This document shows positions 43,100 to 53,490 of a DNA stretch of 64,000 nucleotides, piece after piece. The notes under the pieces were generated by a model that saw only the letters and a program-made list of their open reading frames with translations, ran no database searches and was not told the origin of the DNA. Positions within the stretch are counted from its first letter, which is position 1; every line of letters begins with the position of its first letter. This DNA is from Podospora bellae-mahoneyi. Its lineage: Eukaryota > Ascomycota > Sordariomycetes > Sordariales > Podosporaceae. The stretch covers positions 434,001-498,000 of the forward strand of contig NC_085886.1 of the NCBI RefSeq assembly GCF_035222275.1. The letters are read 5' to 3'. The translations under genes were made by a program, and so were the position numbers.

Positions 43100-44915
43100 T
43101 TATGTCAACCGTAATGCTCGTCTCCCTGATGCTCTGCTTCGAATACCGTTCATGCCTGCCCCCCTTCGGCTTTGTGTGCCCGACCTGGGACCCGTGACAG
43201 CGTTATTGGAAGGTGCTTTGATAACAAGATGATCACGTCGGTCCTCCGCCGATACCACAGGCCTGTTGGTCACCAAAATCACTCTCAGTCTCGTCTTTGC
43301 CCCTCTTTGATCTAGCTGTCCAAACATTCTGGATGCAGCTTCCACCCAAGGAAACTCTTCCGCAATGTCAACGTCGATGACAATGTACAAATTGGCCACA
43401 GAGGCCAGTAGGCTTGCCAATATCAACCAATAGTCCTCTGCCGTAACAGCTCTGTAGAAGCGTGCGCAGGCATTTGCTGCATCAAGCTCAGTCAGGACGG
43501 TCCCTGGAAGTTGCATTACCTGTAAGATCAGGTATTTCATCACCGAAGTAACTGGCACCTGCTTGGACTCGTAGTGTGGGATTTTCAGCGCCCATATAAC
43601 TGGAATGTTGGAAGAGCGGAGAAGTGTCAGTGTCGATATGATCAGACCTCGGGTCTGGTCTCTCGAGTGATAGCCACCGCGAATGAGCGCCAAAGATCTG
43701 AGCTTCGAGGCGGATGAGAACGCCGTCAACTTGGAACTAGCCCAATCGAATGTGCATAAAAGGGCACCTCGGCCAGCTCTCTCGGTTGCCCTCTGAAGAG
43801 CTATGTTGCGTCTGTATGTTGTTTCTGGTTCCGGAAGGAGGTGATACTCCGCGGCTTGCCGAAGAGACTGACAAATTTGAGCAAACTGCAAATCGTTCAG
43901 ACGGCAGTTGGTATCAATGAAGCTGTTGATCGCCTTACTTTCCAATCCTACTGCTTGGTTAACGATATTATCTCTCATGATTCAACGAGGATGGGAAAAA
44001 CAACTCAAGATTATGGCCTTCAGCTCTCTCACCTCCTCATGCATAACGGTAAGTTGGGAGCCTTCATTATCGATTTTGCGGTGAATCTCCCTTTGCTCAG
44101 CTTGTGAGCCAGAAGCGCTCAGGGTCTCAATCAGCTCAGATCGCTCTTTAACGTTTTCCAAAAGATCGGCATATCGCAGTTCAGATGGGCGGGACAACGA
44201 GTGCCAGATGTGCTTCAGCTTTCCTTCCTCGTACCATCTTTTGCTTCGTACCAGGAACTTGATAATGTTGGCATATAGCTCAGCGACGGCACGCTTCATG
44301 CGTTTGGTAGGATAAAGAATAAGTGATAGCTCTGCGCGAGGGAGAATCGATCCAATCTGGCAAAGACCCTTGGCGAGGGTAGAACATGCATTTTCGTGGT
44401 TGACAAACGCCTAACGATCAGTCAGTCGACATTCGTTCAGTCAATGGTAAACAGAAAGCTGAAACATACAACAAACAGAAACTTCATGGCACCCCAAGCC
44501 AAAGAAACATACTCCGGGTTGTGTTGAATGAGACATTTCATCACATTGTCGTAGTGGCAGAGGAGATTAGAGAATTTGGTCAAGTACTCTCTAGTCTTTG
44601 ATTTGACTCGAAGGGACTCGTACTTTTGCTGCGCTTCGGCCAGCGTAGCTTGAAGCTCTGCAAAGCCATGTGAACGAGATATGAATTGGCGCTTGTCTTG
44701 ATCTTTGGTGAGATGGTCACGGTAGATGCAAATCGCTTCTTCAAACGCATCTGTAGCTGGGTCCAAGCTTCTACTCAATGGTTAGAATCACATATGATCG
44801 TAATGGTAATTTGGGGTACCTGGGGAACAAACCCATCATCCACGTCAGCATTGAACCACTCAGTGAATGAAAAGCCACCGCGTCCAGAGACGCTTATAGT
44901 GGTAGAGGTGGACAT
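43100..44915 (-). CDS. DUF7708-type STAND-like protein
   Basis: My model has exons 44915-44833, 44767-44470, 44410-44002 and 43950-43100, giving 546 aa. Introns 2 (GTATGT...TTAG) and 3 are well placed by protein continuity; intron 1 (donor GTTTGT) is the weakest. The N-terminal domain (DPATDAFEEAICIYRDHL through KFSNLLCHYDNVMKCLIQHNPEYVSLAWGAMKFLF and LSLILYPTKRM) is the helical DUF7708-type module found at the N-terminus of fungal NACHT/STAND proteins. A coiled segment (LIETLSASGSQ...) follows. The C-terminal half resembles the region after such modules (LRSLALIRGGYHSRDQTRG, PVIWALKIPH), but no intact P-loop is visible, so it may be an NTPase-dead or truncated receptor. It is head to head with the AAA+ gene. 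Confidence 0.68.
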
Positions 44916-45181
44916 GAAAGGAGGATTGATTGTGCATGAGTTGAAGAACTTGATCGACAGAAGACAGAAGGGAAGGAGCATCTGCAAGACGGAGAGGTTG
45001 CCTGCAAAAGCGCTGCGATTCTCACGGGATTTTCTCTGTTGGCTGCCACATCTTTCCCCTCTTTTTAAACGCAGGTATGCCTACGAGAGGTGCCAAGGCA
45101 GACTTCCCCCTCGCTTCACTACCTCATTACTTCTATTATTTCAACGACCCCTACATACCTTAGACATCTTCTTGGGCCAAG
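44916..45181. promoter_or_regulatory. Bidirectional promoter between DUF7708 and AAA+ genes
   Basis: Only 266 bp lie between the two divergent start codons. A TTTTTAAA element near 45062 is suitably placed for the rightward gene, followed by pyrimidine-rich DNA. Such a short interval implies shared regulatory DNA; this is inference from spacing. Confidence 0.5.
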
Positions 45182-47995
45182 ATGGCGGCTCGGTACGTTT
45201 TTGTTTCTCGTTGTGTAAGAGCTTTCATGTGACTAAAGGACCGAGTAGACAACGTGGAGGATTCAATCCACCTCCTGGAAGACCGATCAGTCAAAGTGGC
45301 AGATCTGTGTCCCCTGCCAGGGCGACGTCCCCCGACCGCTCTACCGATGACGAGGATGCCCTCCACAGCACTTTCACCATTTCACGGGACAAGACAAGAG
45401 AGAGCAACTTCCAAACCCAGCAACTTATTGCCGCAGGTCAATCACAGGTACCACAACGGCATAGTCTTAGACCTATGACTTCCGGGGAGTTTACCGGCAT
45501 GGAGCCACCTGAACATGAAGGTGGAATGCCATACTCTGATGATGAGGCGCCACCGCCGCGGAGAACAACCTATGCCAACGGAATACATGCCGTCCATAGT
45601 TCAAGGTTTGCTCTCCAGCCAGAGCCATCCAAACATTACCAATCTCGTCCGTCAAAGTCGAAAACACAACCCCAAAGGCTTGAAGCTGAACAGGAGGGTC
45701 TACCCAAAACCAAGGATGCTACCTCTACTGTGAGTCCTCAGACTTGCAGCACAGAGGACAAAAAGAACCGATCCGATGACTTGGTGTGGGAAGTGGTATA
45801 CCGAATCAACAACCAGCATCTCTATCTTGCGCAGCCCTACTATTCTGTTGACCACAACGGAGTGAGCTTATTACAGGGCGATCTCGGTCTGACCAGTTTG
45901 GCAAGACATTTGGCACGAAAGCCAAACATTGCTTTTGTCGTCTTCCAAGATTATTATACGGTCGATTATTTGGATCAAGCTTCCAGAGCCAGACGGAATG
46001 GCCCGGGATATACTCCCATGGGCCCAGGGATGGGAATGCCCGGCGGAGGGCCCTTTGTATCAACCCCGCCCCGTTCAACACAGCCATCTCCTTGGATCAA
46101 CGAAACCGTGGGAGAGGCTGAAGACATTGAGACGCCCCCGATATACTTTGAATCTATTGAACCCGTCACCAAAGGAATGCGGGAGGCTCTGAAAGCCCTG
46201 CTTTCTTCCAAAAGTGTGTCCTTCATCCGCCAATCCCTCACCAACCCGCAGAAAGAGCTCGAGGCACCATACTTCTTTTGGTATTTTCTCAGAGATCAAC
46301 AGGATGCGATCCGTGAGCTGGCAGAGAAACATCAGTCACATCTCAGATTGCTGGGAAAGTACATCGAGAGTGCTTTCGGCAATACCTATCGTCATGTTGA
46401 CGACCTTCTCAAACTCGGCAAGATTCAACTGAAGTATCTTCCGTTCCTCATCCGACCAGACGAGGTTTTGGTGACGACTACACGGTCATACGTCCGAGGC
46501 TACATTGCCAGTGCGATGGTTCAAATGGGGAAGCCCCCCGAACGCAGGCAAATGCCCGGCGTTCCTCCCCCTGCCATGCAAGAAAACACATTCTTTTACG
46601 AGGTGCAGTGCTGGTGCTGGATTTACAGTGGTTCATATTTTGCGAGTCGAGACGTAACCCTCCGACTCACAAATGAGCTTGATGGAAACACACTCATGGA
46701 CGAAGAGATAGAGATCAGGACGCTCTTGGTATATCCTCTCCGGTTCGCTGAAGAGGGAGTCAAAGAGCATCTTGAGGCTGTTGGAAATTTTTGTTGGTCA
46801 TCTAGAGTGAGGAAGTTGGTGGCCTACTTTGATGGGCATGTAGGTCCTCACCTAACCCCATTCGACTCGACACTGGCTGTGTCACAAGTACACATACCCT
46901 AACCTTTTTTAGGAAGCCGAACGCTTCATGATCGACACAGCCACATATCAAAAGCTTCATCCAGGTGGGATGCTTCGCCGAGATCCGGGATGCTTCGTTC
47001 TTGGGGAAGACCCGGGGCCCGAGGACAATGATATCTATGCGTTTCCACCAGAGGTCAAAGGCTTCAATCTGCGACGCAAGGCCTGGGGTGAGTAGCACTT
47101 GCTTTTGCTTTTGCTACGATTTCATACTAACCTAGGCTATCTCACAGTTGATCTCGATGTTTCAAAGATCATAGAGGTCGAGTGGGACAAAAGAGCGTTT
47201 GAGAATCTCGTGCTGAGTGATGTGAAGACCAAGGACTTGATCAAAGCCCTCGTGACAACTCAAGTGGCCGCAGAAAAGGGGACTGACATCATCAAGGGTA
47301 AAGGGAAGGGCTTAATCCTCCTTTTGCATGGAGCGCCCGGTACAGGCAAAACCTTTACCGCCGAGGCAGTGGCTGAGATTACGGAAAAGCCGCTGTACCG
47401 CGTGACATGCGGCGATATCGGGACAAGCCCAGAAAACGTTGAGCAATATCTCGAGTCTGTCCTTTACCTTGGCCAGATGTGGGGCTGCGTCGTCCTACTC
47501 GATGAAGCAGAGGTGTTCCTGGAGCAGCGTGGACTGGCAGATCTCAACCGCAACGCACTGGTTTCGGTCTTTCTCCGGGTTTTGGAGTACTATGACGGCA
47601 TTCTCATATTGACGTCCAACAGAGTGGGAACTTTTGACGAGGCATTCAAAAGTCGAATCCAGTTGTCAATTCACTATGACAATCTCAACATACCGCAGCG
47701 GAGGAAGATTTGGCGAAACTTTTTAACGCGCCTGAAGGAGATCGACGCCGAAAGTATCGACTCTGAAGACATTTACGACAGTCTGGATGAGTTTGCCAAG
47801 ATGGACCTGAACGGCCGTGCTATCCGGAATGCGATCACTACAGCAAGGCAGCTGGCAAAGCACAAGAACGAAGTGGTGAGCAGCTCGCATCTGCAGTATG
47901 TCATTGAGGTCGCTTCGAGGTTTGATGATTACATCAAGAATGTCCGGGAGGGGATGACGGATGAAGACTTTGCGAGAGACGGGGGTTATCGTTGA
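45182..47995 (+). CDS. DUF7025-AAA+ ATPase
   Basis: Exons 45182-45192, 45249-46839, 46913-47087 and 47148-47995 give 874 aa; the first exon codes for only MAA plus part of Arg. Residues 1-180 are polar and disordered. A middle region with FESIEPVTKGMREALKALL and, further on, PFLIRPDEVLVTTT...FFYEVQCWCWIYSGSYF...IRTLLVYPLRF matches the DUF7025 domain of fungal AAA proteins. The AAA+ core carries Walker A GAPGTGKT (654-661), Walker B VVLLDE (707-712), sensor 1 LTSNRV and an arginine-finger candidate in SRI, then a lid helix domain (DLNGRAIRNAITTARQLA). Probably a cytosolic remodelling ATPase; substrate unknown. The start in a tiny exon is supported by splice sites and frame. Confidence 0.88.
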
Positions 47996-48100
47996 TTGCT
48001 CTCCGAATTGGATATTTGATTTATATGGCGATGTTTTTTGTTCTATATATGCAGGATGATCTGGACAAGCGTACATGAGTTCCACACTTTAACGACTCTA

Positions 48101-49402
48101 TCACCTATCCACATTCTCCACAGTGGTGGTTCCAGGCTGCTTGTTCGTCGTGCCATAGTCGACCGCCGCATCGGGGTTGGGTACAAGGGCATTCGCACTA
48201 GGCGTCGCCTCAGGTGCTGGGAGCGCACTGACCGTCCGGTCCATTCTCCTCCTCCATGGACGATAAACCAACACTGAGCCAATACCCACAACAAGGAAAA
48301 GACCGCAAATGCTGGCGCCAATAATCTCGTAGTGGTCACCAATGGCGCCGACACCATCCCAGAAGCTTCCATCTGGTTCAGCAACATGGTCAATCAAGGA
48401 CAGCCACTGGATCACACCAATGAAGGCCGAGACAAAGACAGTGATGCTGGTAAGTACAATGGAGTAGTAGAGAATGGCGACAATGTCTCTGGAAAAGGCC
48501 TTATTGGTGTATAGGGCCATCATGAGAGCGCCATCGGTAGTGTCGACCATGCACATGCCGGCTAAGACAACAGCGAGTCAGTGAAGTCCCTTAAACTTTG
48601 ATATTGCCTTCATACCTGTGAACAAAAGAGGAAAGATCAGAATAACCCAAATGCTCGTCCCCTGGGCAGCCTGAATGCTGGCAATTCCGAGAATGGCAAT
48701 CTCGGAACTGGTATCAAAGCCAAGCCCAAAGAGCATTCCCAAAGGCAGCATCTTCCATGGTCTGTCAACAGCCTTGAACACACCCCTGAAGACATTCGAC
48801 AAGAACCCCATCCCCTCAAGCCCCATCTGGTCGCCAATGGGATCAGCGTTGGCCTCCGCATCCGAGTCATAATCCGGAGCCAGCCTTGCCGCTCTCTGTT
48901 CAGCGAGGACTTGCTTCAGCCTTTGAACCAAACGGTAAAGAATCCACCCGTTGGCAATGCACAGAATCAACAGGAACGTCCCGGACACACTCGTCCCGAT
49001 GATACCACCGATGCGCTCAAAGTCATCGAATTTGTCTCTGACAGCACCGGCTGTGGCCGCGAGGGCGATGCAAGTGACAATGACAATCGTTGAGTGCCCC
49101 AAGCTGAAAAACGTTCCCACGGCGACAGGGCGTTGACCAGAGGCGATCAGCCTCCGGGTCATGAGGTCAATGGCGCTGATGTGATCCGCATCGAGGGCAT
49201 GACGAAGACCGAGGGTGTAGGATAAAACAGCCGGCGAGATAAGCTTAGGGAAGTAGTGCAAGACAACGGCTACACCGGCCCAGATCAACAGGTTGATGAC
49301 CACGAGGATGCTGATGAGTCGGATGGCAGGGAAGGGGATGGCTTTGAGGGGTCCCTTCTCGTAGACGAGCCGGGGCGAGAAGGAAGGCCAGGATATTGGC
49401 AT
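48101..49402 (-). CDS. NiCoT nickel/cobalt transporter
   Basis: Exons 49402-48616 and 48561-48101 (54-nt intron, GTATGA...CTTAG) give 415 aa. The NiCoT signature is complete: RHALDADH at 67-74 in the second membrane helix, FFSLGHSTIV, LGFDTSSEIA and LFTAGMCMVDTTDG, the last rebuilt across the splice site. About eight hydrophobic segments are seen, with a charged cytoplasmic loop in the middle (RAARLAPDYDSDAEANAD). These proteins import Ni2+ or Co2+ at the plasma membrane, usually to supply urease. The gene is complete and the start MPISWP is the only reasonable one. Confidence 0.93.
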
Positions 49403-50058
49403 CTTGATCGGGCGGGTAGGTGCCGTGCACTTTTGGCAACGACAGCGTAGGTAACTGAGAGGGGGCTATGGTATCGGGAAAAGAGAATAATGATGCATGG
49501 GAAAGTTTATGTTTTATGATGATTCATAGACTACCGACATCGCAGCCTCTCAAGAGTTCTCTCGTATTTTTTCTCGCCGGAAGCTTTGTTAGCTTCCCCT
49601 CCCAAGAGTCGTTCCAAGGCATGGTGTTCTCCACCTGGCTGGGCAGGTGCATAATCGATAAGCTAATACGCGGTATCGATTTGACAAGCGGTGGGTTTAC
49701 TATCAATATTTGTCATGGACGTTATTGGATGGGCTAGCTGTGCAGTGGTTATGGGACTTCGGAAGGAAGCGGTGGTGAGGGTGCACTGAACGGCGGGGTG
49801 TTTTGCACTTTTCGGCTGGCGGCTCGCATCGGCAGACGCCGGGTCCCAGCTCGACGCAGGGATGACAAGCCCAGCTCCACTGTCGGGTGAGTGGGGGTAG
49901 TCCGATTTCTGGAGGGATCAAGGGTGCAACTTGGAGACTTTTTAGGGCCGGCAGTTGGTTTAAATCCTGTTGACTACCTAGTACTATCAATTGCTAACTA
50001 GAATTCTACCAATCATTTCCCGTTCTTCAACATTTATTATACCCCTTCTCAACACCCC
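49403..50058. other. Intergenic
   Basis: Promoter region of the transporter gene and 3' side of the methyltransferase gene. No gene or repeat recognised. Confidence 0.5.
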
Positions 50059-50961
50059 CTACCGCGTCTTCGACACTTCCAGCGGACCGCCTGGCTTGCT
50101 GGCAGATATCGCAATATACCGCCACCTCCCGAGCCCTCGATATGTCTCTACCGCAGCGATCGTGTTGATAAAGTGCCTCTCGAGTCCAAGCAGCCGAACG
50201 ATCAAGTACGGGATGATGGCCAGCACAAAGAATAACCGTGTCATGGGCTTGACGTTCGGTGTGAGATCGTGGACGACGACATTCTCGAAACCCGCATCCT
50301 CGGCCATCTTCTTGAACACACCGGGGTGTGATATATCATTTGTTGGCATGGCGGCATACTGGTTGATCTTGCGCATCGAGACTGCCATGTCCTCTGGGGA
50401 GTCGGCCATCAGATCGTGGTCGTACTCGAATTGGGCCAGCCGGCCGCCTGGCCGGAGGATACGGTAGAACCCGGCGAGCACAGCTTTTGGGTCCGTGGCA
50501 TGGACAAATGTTTCCATCGTATAAACCCCGTCAAGCGACTCATCCGGCAGTATCTCCAAGTGGTGATAGTCAATTTTCCGGACTGTGACAGTGCCTTCAG
50601 GCAGCCCTGAACGACCAATGTTGCGCTTGGCCTTGGCGATGTGGTGATCAACGACATCGATACCTGAGATGCGCAAGCCATGCGCTTTTGCCATGTGCAA
50701 TGCGACATGGCCCACGCCGCAGCCCGCATCGAGAACCTCGGCGCCGCGGGGCAGAGCCAGTAGCTCAGCCAGCTTGTCTTCCATTGCCCTCAGGGGCTTC
50801 GATAGCGGGAATGGCCAGTATGTATCATGTTTCCAGTACCCAAAATGGCGGGTGCCTCCAAGTAGCAGGCGATATCCAATGCGGGACTCCAGTGAGGAGT
50901 AGTAGGATTGCAGGCCGGTGTTGGCGTTAACCAGCGGCGTGGTCTCGGAATCGGTCGCCAT
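50059..50961 (-). CDS. SAM-dependent methyltransferase, sterol C-24 methyltransferase-like
   Basis: A single exon of 300 aa from MATDSETTPL at 50961 (22 more codons are open upstream to 51027). Motif I of class I methyltransferases is VLDAGCGVGH (77-86), followed by SGIDVVDHHI, motif II-like DGVYTMETFVHA and LRPGGRLAQFEY. The segment HFGYW near residue 40 and the YTMET motif recall Erg6-type sterol C-24 methyltransferases and related small-molecule methyltransferases. A hydrophobic stretch near the C-terminus (LFFVLAIIPYLIVRLLGL) may sit at a membrane. It is shorter and more divergent than true Erg6, so the substrate is open. No biosynthetic cluster surrounds it. Confidence 0.82.
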   Translation of the reverse strand: MATDSETTPLVNANTGLQSYYSSLESRIGYRLLLGGTRHFGYWKHDTYWPFPLSKPLRAMEDKLAELLALPRGAEVLDAGCGVGHVALHMAKAHGLRISGIDVVDHHIAKAKRNIGRSGLPEGTVTVRKIDYHHLEILPDESLDGVYTMETFVHATDPKAVLAGFYRILRPGGRLAQFEYDHDLMADSPEDMAVSMRKINQYAAMPTNDISHPGVFKKMAEDAGFENVVVHDLTPNVKPMTRLFFVLAIIPYLIVRLLGLERHFINTIAAVETYRGLGRWRYIAISASKPGGPLEVSKTR

Positions 50962-51027
50962 GTTTGATTCTATACCAGGCTTAGGGGACTTTGGGAATTT
51001 CGGGGCTCTGGTGATGGATGTTGGCAA

Positions 51028-51640
51028 GAAAACAAACGGAAAAAATCACACAGGTGAAGTCGCCAGGAAAAGAGGTGCTGTTGCTGCCAAGCTTTACCGG
51101 GCGCCGTCAAGGGACTCCCAACTGCAACCAATCGTCGATCGTTTAACTTGTTGCGGATAAGCGCCTGGCCAAAAGACGGCGTGCATTTCTGAAAATAACT
51201 TTGGCATAAATTGGCAGCTTCAGCGACCTTTGCCATTCTTTTGGTGCCTCAGCACCTATCACAACCACACAAGAGAATCACTAAGAAATCGCCGTATGCT
51301 ACACTGAAGCGAGGTGCATAGTGGCATTCAGAATTCAATTGTGAAGTACTCCAACTGTTTCAGCAGCAATTCAGGCCGAACATGATCGGCAATAATGAGA
51401 ACAAAATGGGGACAGGGCTTCACTGCCTCTTTGCCTTGATATCTCATCTTCCTTCTCCACATCGTCGAATCGGTTGGATGTCGAAATAACCTGTATCCGA
51501 CCTCGCAAAGGTGTCATGGCTGAATACTTCATTTGACAAACACCACGTACCTTTCCGAGCTTCGCTATGGTTGGATTCCATCAAGCCAGGATCGCGGGGC
51601 TTTGGATATACTCTGGTCATGCCTGATTCACCGTGACGCT
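51028..51640. other. Intergenic
   Basis: Promoter side of the methyltransferase gene; no gene, RNA or repeat recognised. Confidence 0.45.
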
Positions 51641-53273
51641 TTGTTGCTGGGTTGCAACCCATCCCAATGCCGGCTCTTCCAAAGACAAAGTCTACCACCC
51701 CTTTATCGATAGAACCCACCTGGCTATGGTGGGCTTGCTGGGTCCGGAGTTCTTGTTGGCTATTGCACTGGGACAGCTCTCGAGCGCAAGACGGAGCGTT
51801 AGAGTAGCCTTCTCATCATCGACCAATTTTTGTGTGAGACGCGAGACTGACGTCACATGCAGAAATTCAGGACAGACGAGGTTACCAAAGGTGTATAATG
51901 GAACCTTACATACGCCTTTTTTACGGACATGGGAGGCATGTCTCTTACCAGTCCTGACTATCCGGAGGGGTTTCCCATCAACGGAGAGCAGTTTCATTAT
52001 CTCGTCAAGTACGGCCATGTCGACTTTTCAGATATGGAACCGATGAAAATTGGCGAGAGGAACGCTTCTGATGATCTGTCGCGGTATGTGGCTACTTTAT
52101 CTGTTCACCGAGAAAAGCTAACTTCTACGGGTCCAGGTTCCTGACTTTGTGGCAAGCCATTTGGTTCTCGGTCATTGAGATTCAACGTATGGCGCATGGC
52201 CTCCCTATGATAGCACTCGAGCTTACCGCCTTGTCATATGTATACATCCTGGTGGGGTGCCAGATTTGCTGGTTCAAGAAGCCTTCCATCTCAGTCCCAA
52301 TGCGCATCCAAACCAAAGACGACGTAATGATTCAGCAGATTCGAATGTGGGCTAAGAAGCATGTATGTGTATAGACCTAACCATATAACGATGTTCGCTA
52401 TCCCTGCCACTTGCTAACACAGTTATTTCAGACCCATCATGATCTCCCTGAAGACCCCCAAGCATGGTACCGGACACCCGTGGATTTTATCAGTGGACCG
52501 CGATGGCAAATCGGCATCCACTGGGCATACTATACCCGGTGGTTGGAAATCCTGTGTTCCACTCTACAGTCGCCCCATCAAATCCAAGCTATGGGACACC
52601 TTTCCGTCTGACAAATGGCTGCCAGCCGAGAAGGGTCCAATCCTTCTATTTTTCTCTTTTATACCCGTGGGATTCACAATCTGGTTCTTTGCCGGCTGGG
52701 AATTATTCTTTGCAACACCTATCGAGCAGATCCTTTGGAGGGTATGCGCCAGCTACCACGCCATATTCGGGTGTATCGTTATACGTACTATTATACCGAA
52801 ATATTCAAGTGGCACAAGGCGAAGACGGATTCAGACAAGCGCTGTCAGTGTGTGGAAGCTTCGCCGTCAGAGACGGAAGAAGCGGTAATCATGGGGAGAA
52901 GACAGGCGACCCTGTCAAGAACCTAACTCCTGTAACGGCTACGGAATTCCCCCCCGACAGCAAGGACAATACCAAAGCTGACAACAGCGACATTGAATCT
53001 CAGACACAGCCTGCCTCTGAGACGTCAAAGGATGGGTATCATGCATTTTACACGCTGCAATGGCTTCCCCCTATGACTATCGTCGGGGTTCTTGGGTTCC
53101 TGCGGAACAACTCGGCAAACAGAGACCCCCAAATGCGGCTTTCTTTACGCGTTCTCATTCCAGTGTCGGTCATCTGTGGGCTGTACATTCTATGTCGTTT
53201 GGCCATCTGCAGTGAGAATTTCATGGCTATGAGGGTCCAGCCTGCCGGGGTTTATGTAACTGTGAATCGATAA
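51640..53273 (+). pseudogene. Fungal multi-pass membrane protein, frameshifted
   Basis: Pieces of a fungal integral membrane family lie in order but in different frames: LAMVGLLGPEFLLAIALGQ (about 51720), DMGGMSLTSPDYPEGFPING (51926-51985), then after an intact intron ending CCAG near 52138 FLTLWQAIWFSVIEIQRM and LELTALSYVYILVGCQICWF, and after a second intron THHDLPEDPQAWYRTPVDFI. Near 52545 the frame shifts before CVPLYSRPIKSKLWDTFPSD, near 52780 again before YRYTYYYTEIFKW, and near 52900 to the final frame, which ends with LRVLIPVSVICGLYILCRL and a conserved AGVYVTVNR. Splice sites are preserved while three single-base shifts break the frame, so it is either a young pseudogene or has assembly errors. 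Function of the family is unknown. Confidence 0.65.
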
Positions 53274-53490
53274 ATGCCATTTTGGGGTGATGGGTGAATT
53301 GTCCATTGTATTTGTCTTTTTTAATTGTGGAACCATGACTGTCCTGGCGTTTAGGAGTTCTTGAATATTGGGGGATATTTTTGGTGCACATACAGGATCC
53401 TGGACAGGTCACAATGATTGCACACGGTAGACATTTTTCTTGAACATACCTCAGACCCTACTTGATGAAAGGCCTGTATCAGGAGTTGCG

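Noticed and set aside
46840-46912. Extension of the AAA+ exon 2 frame to 46902
   Set aside because: The GTAGGT donor and TTTTTTAG acceptor join frames that keep the conserved sequence; the extension is intron.
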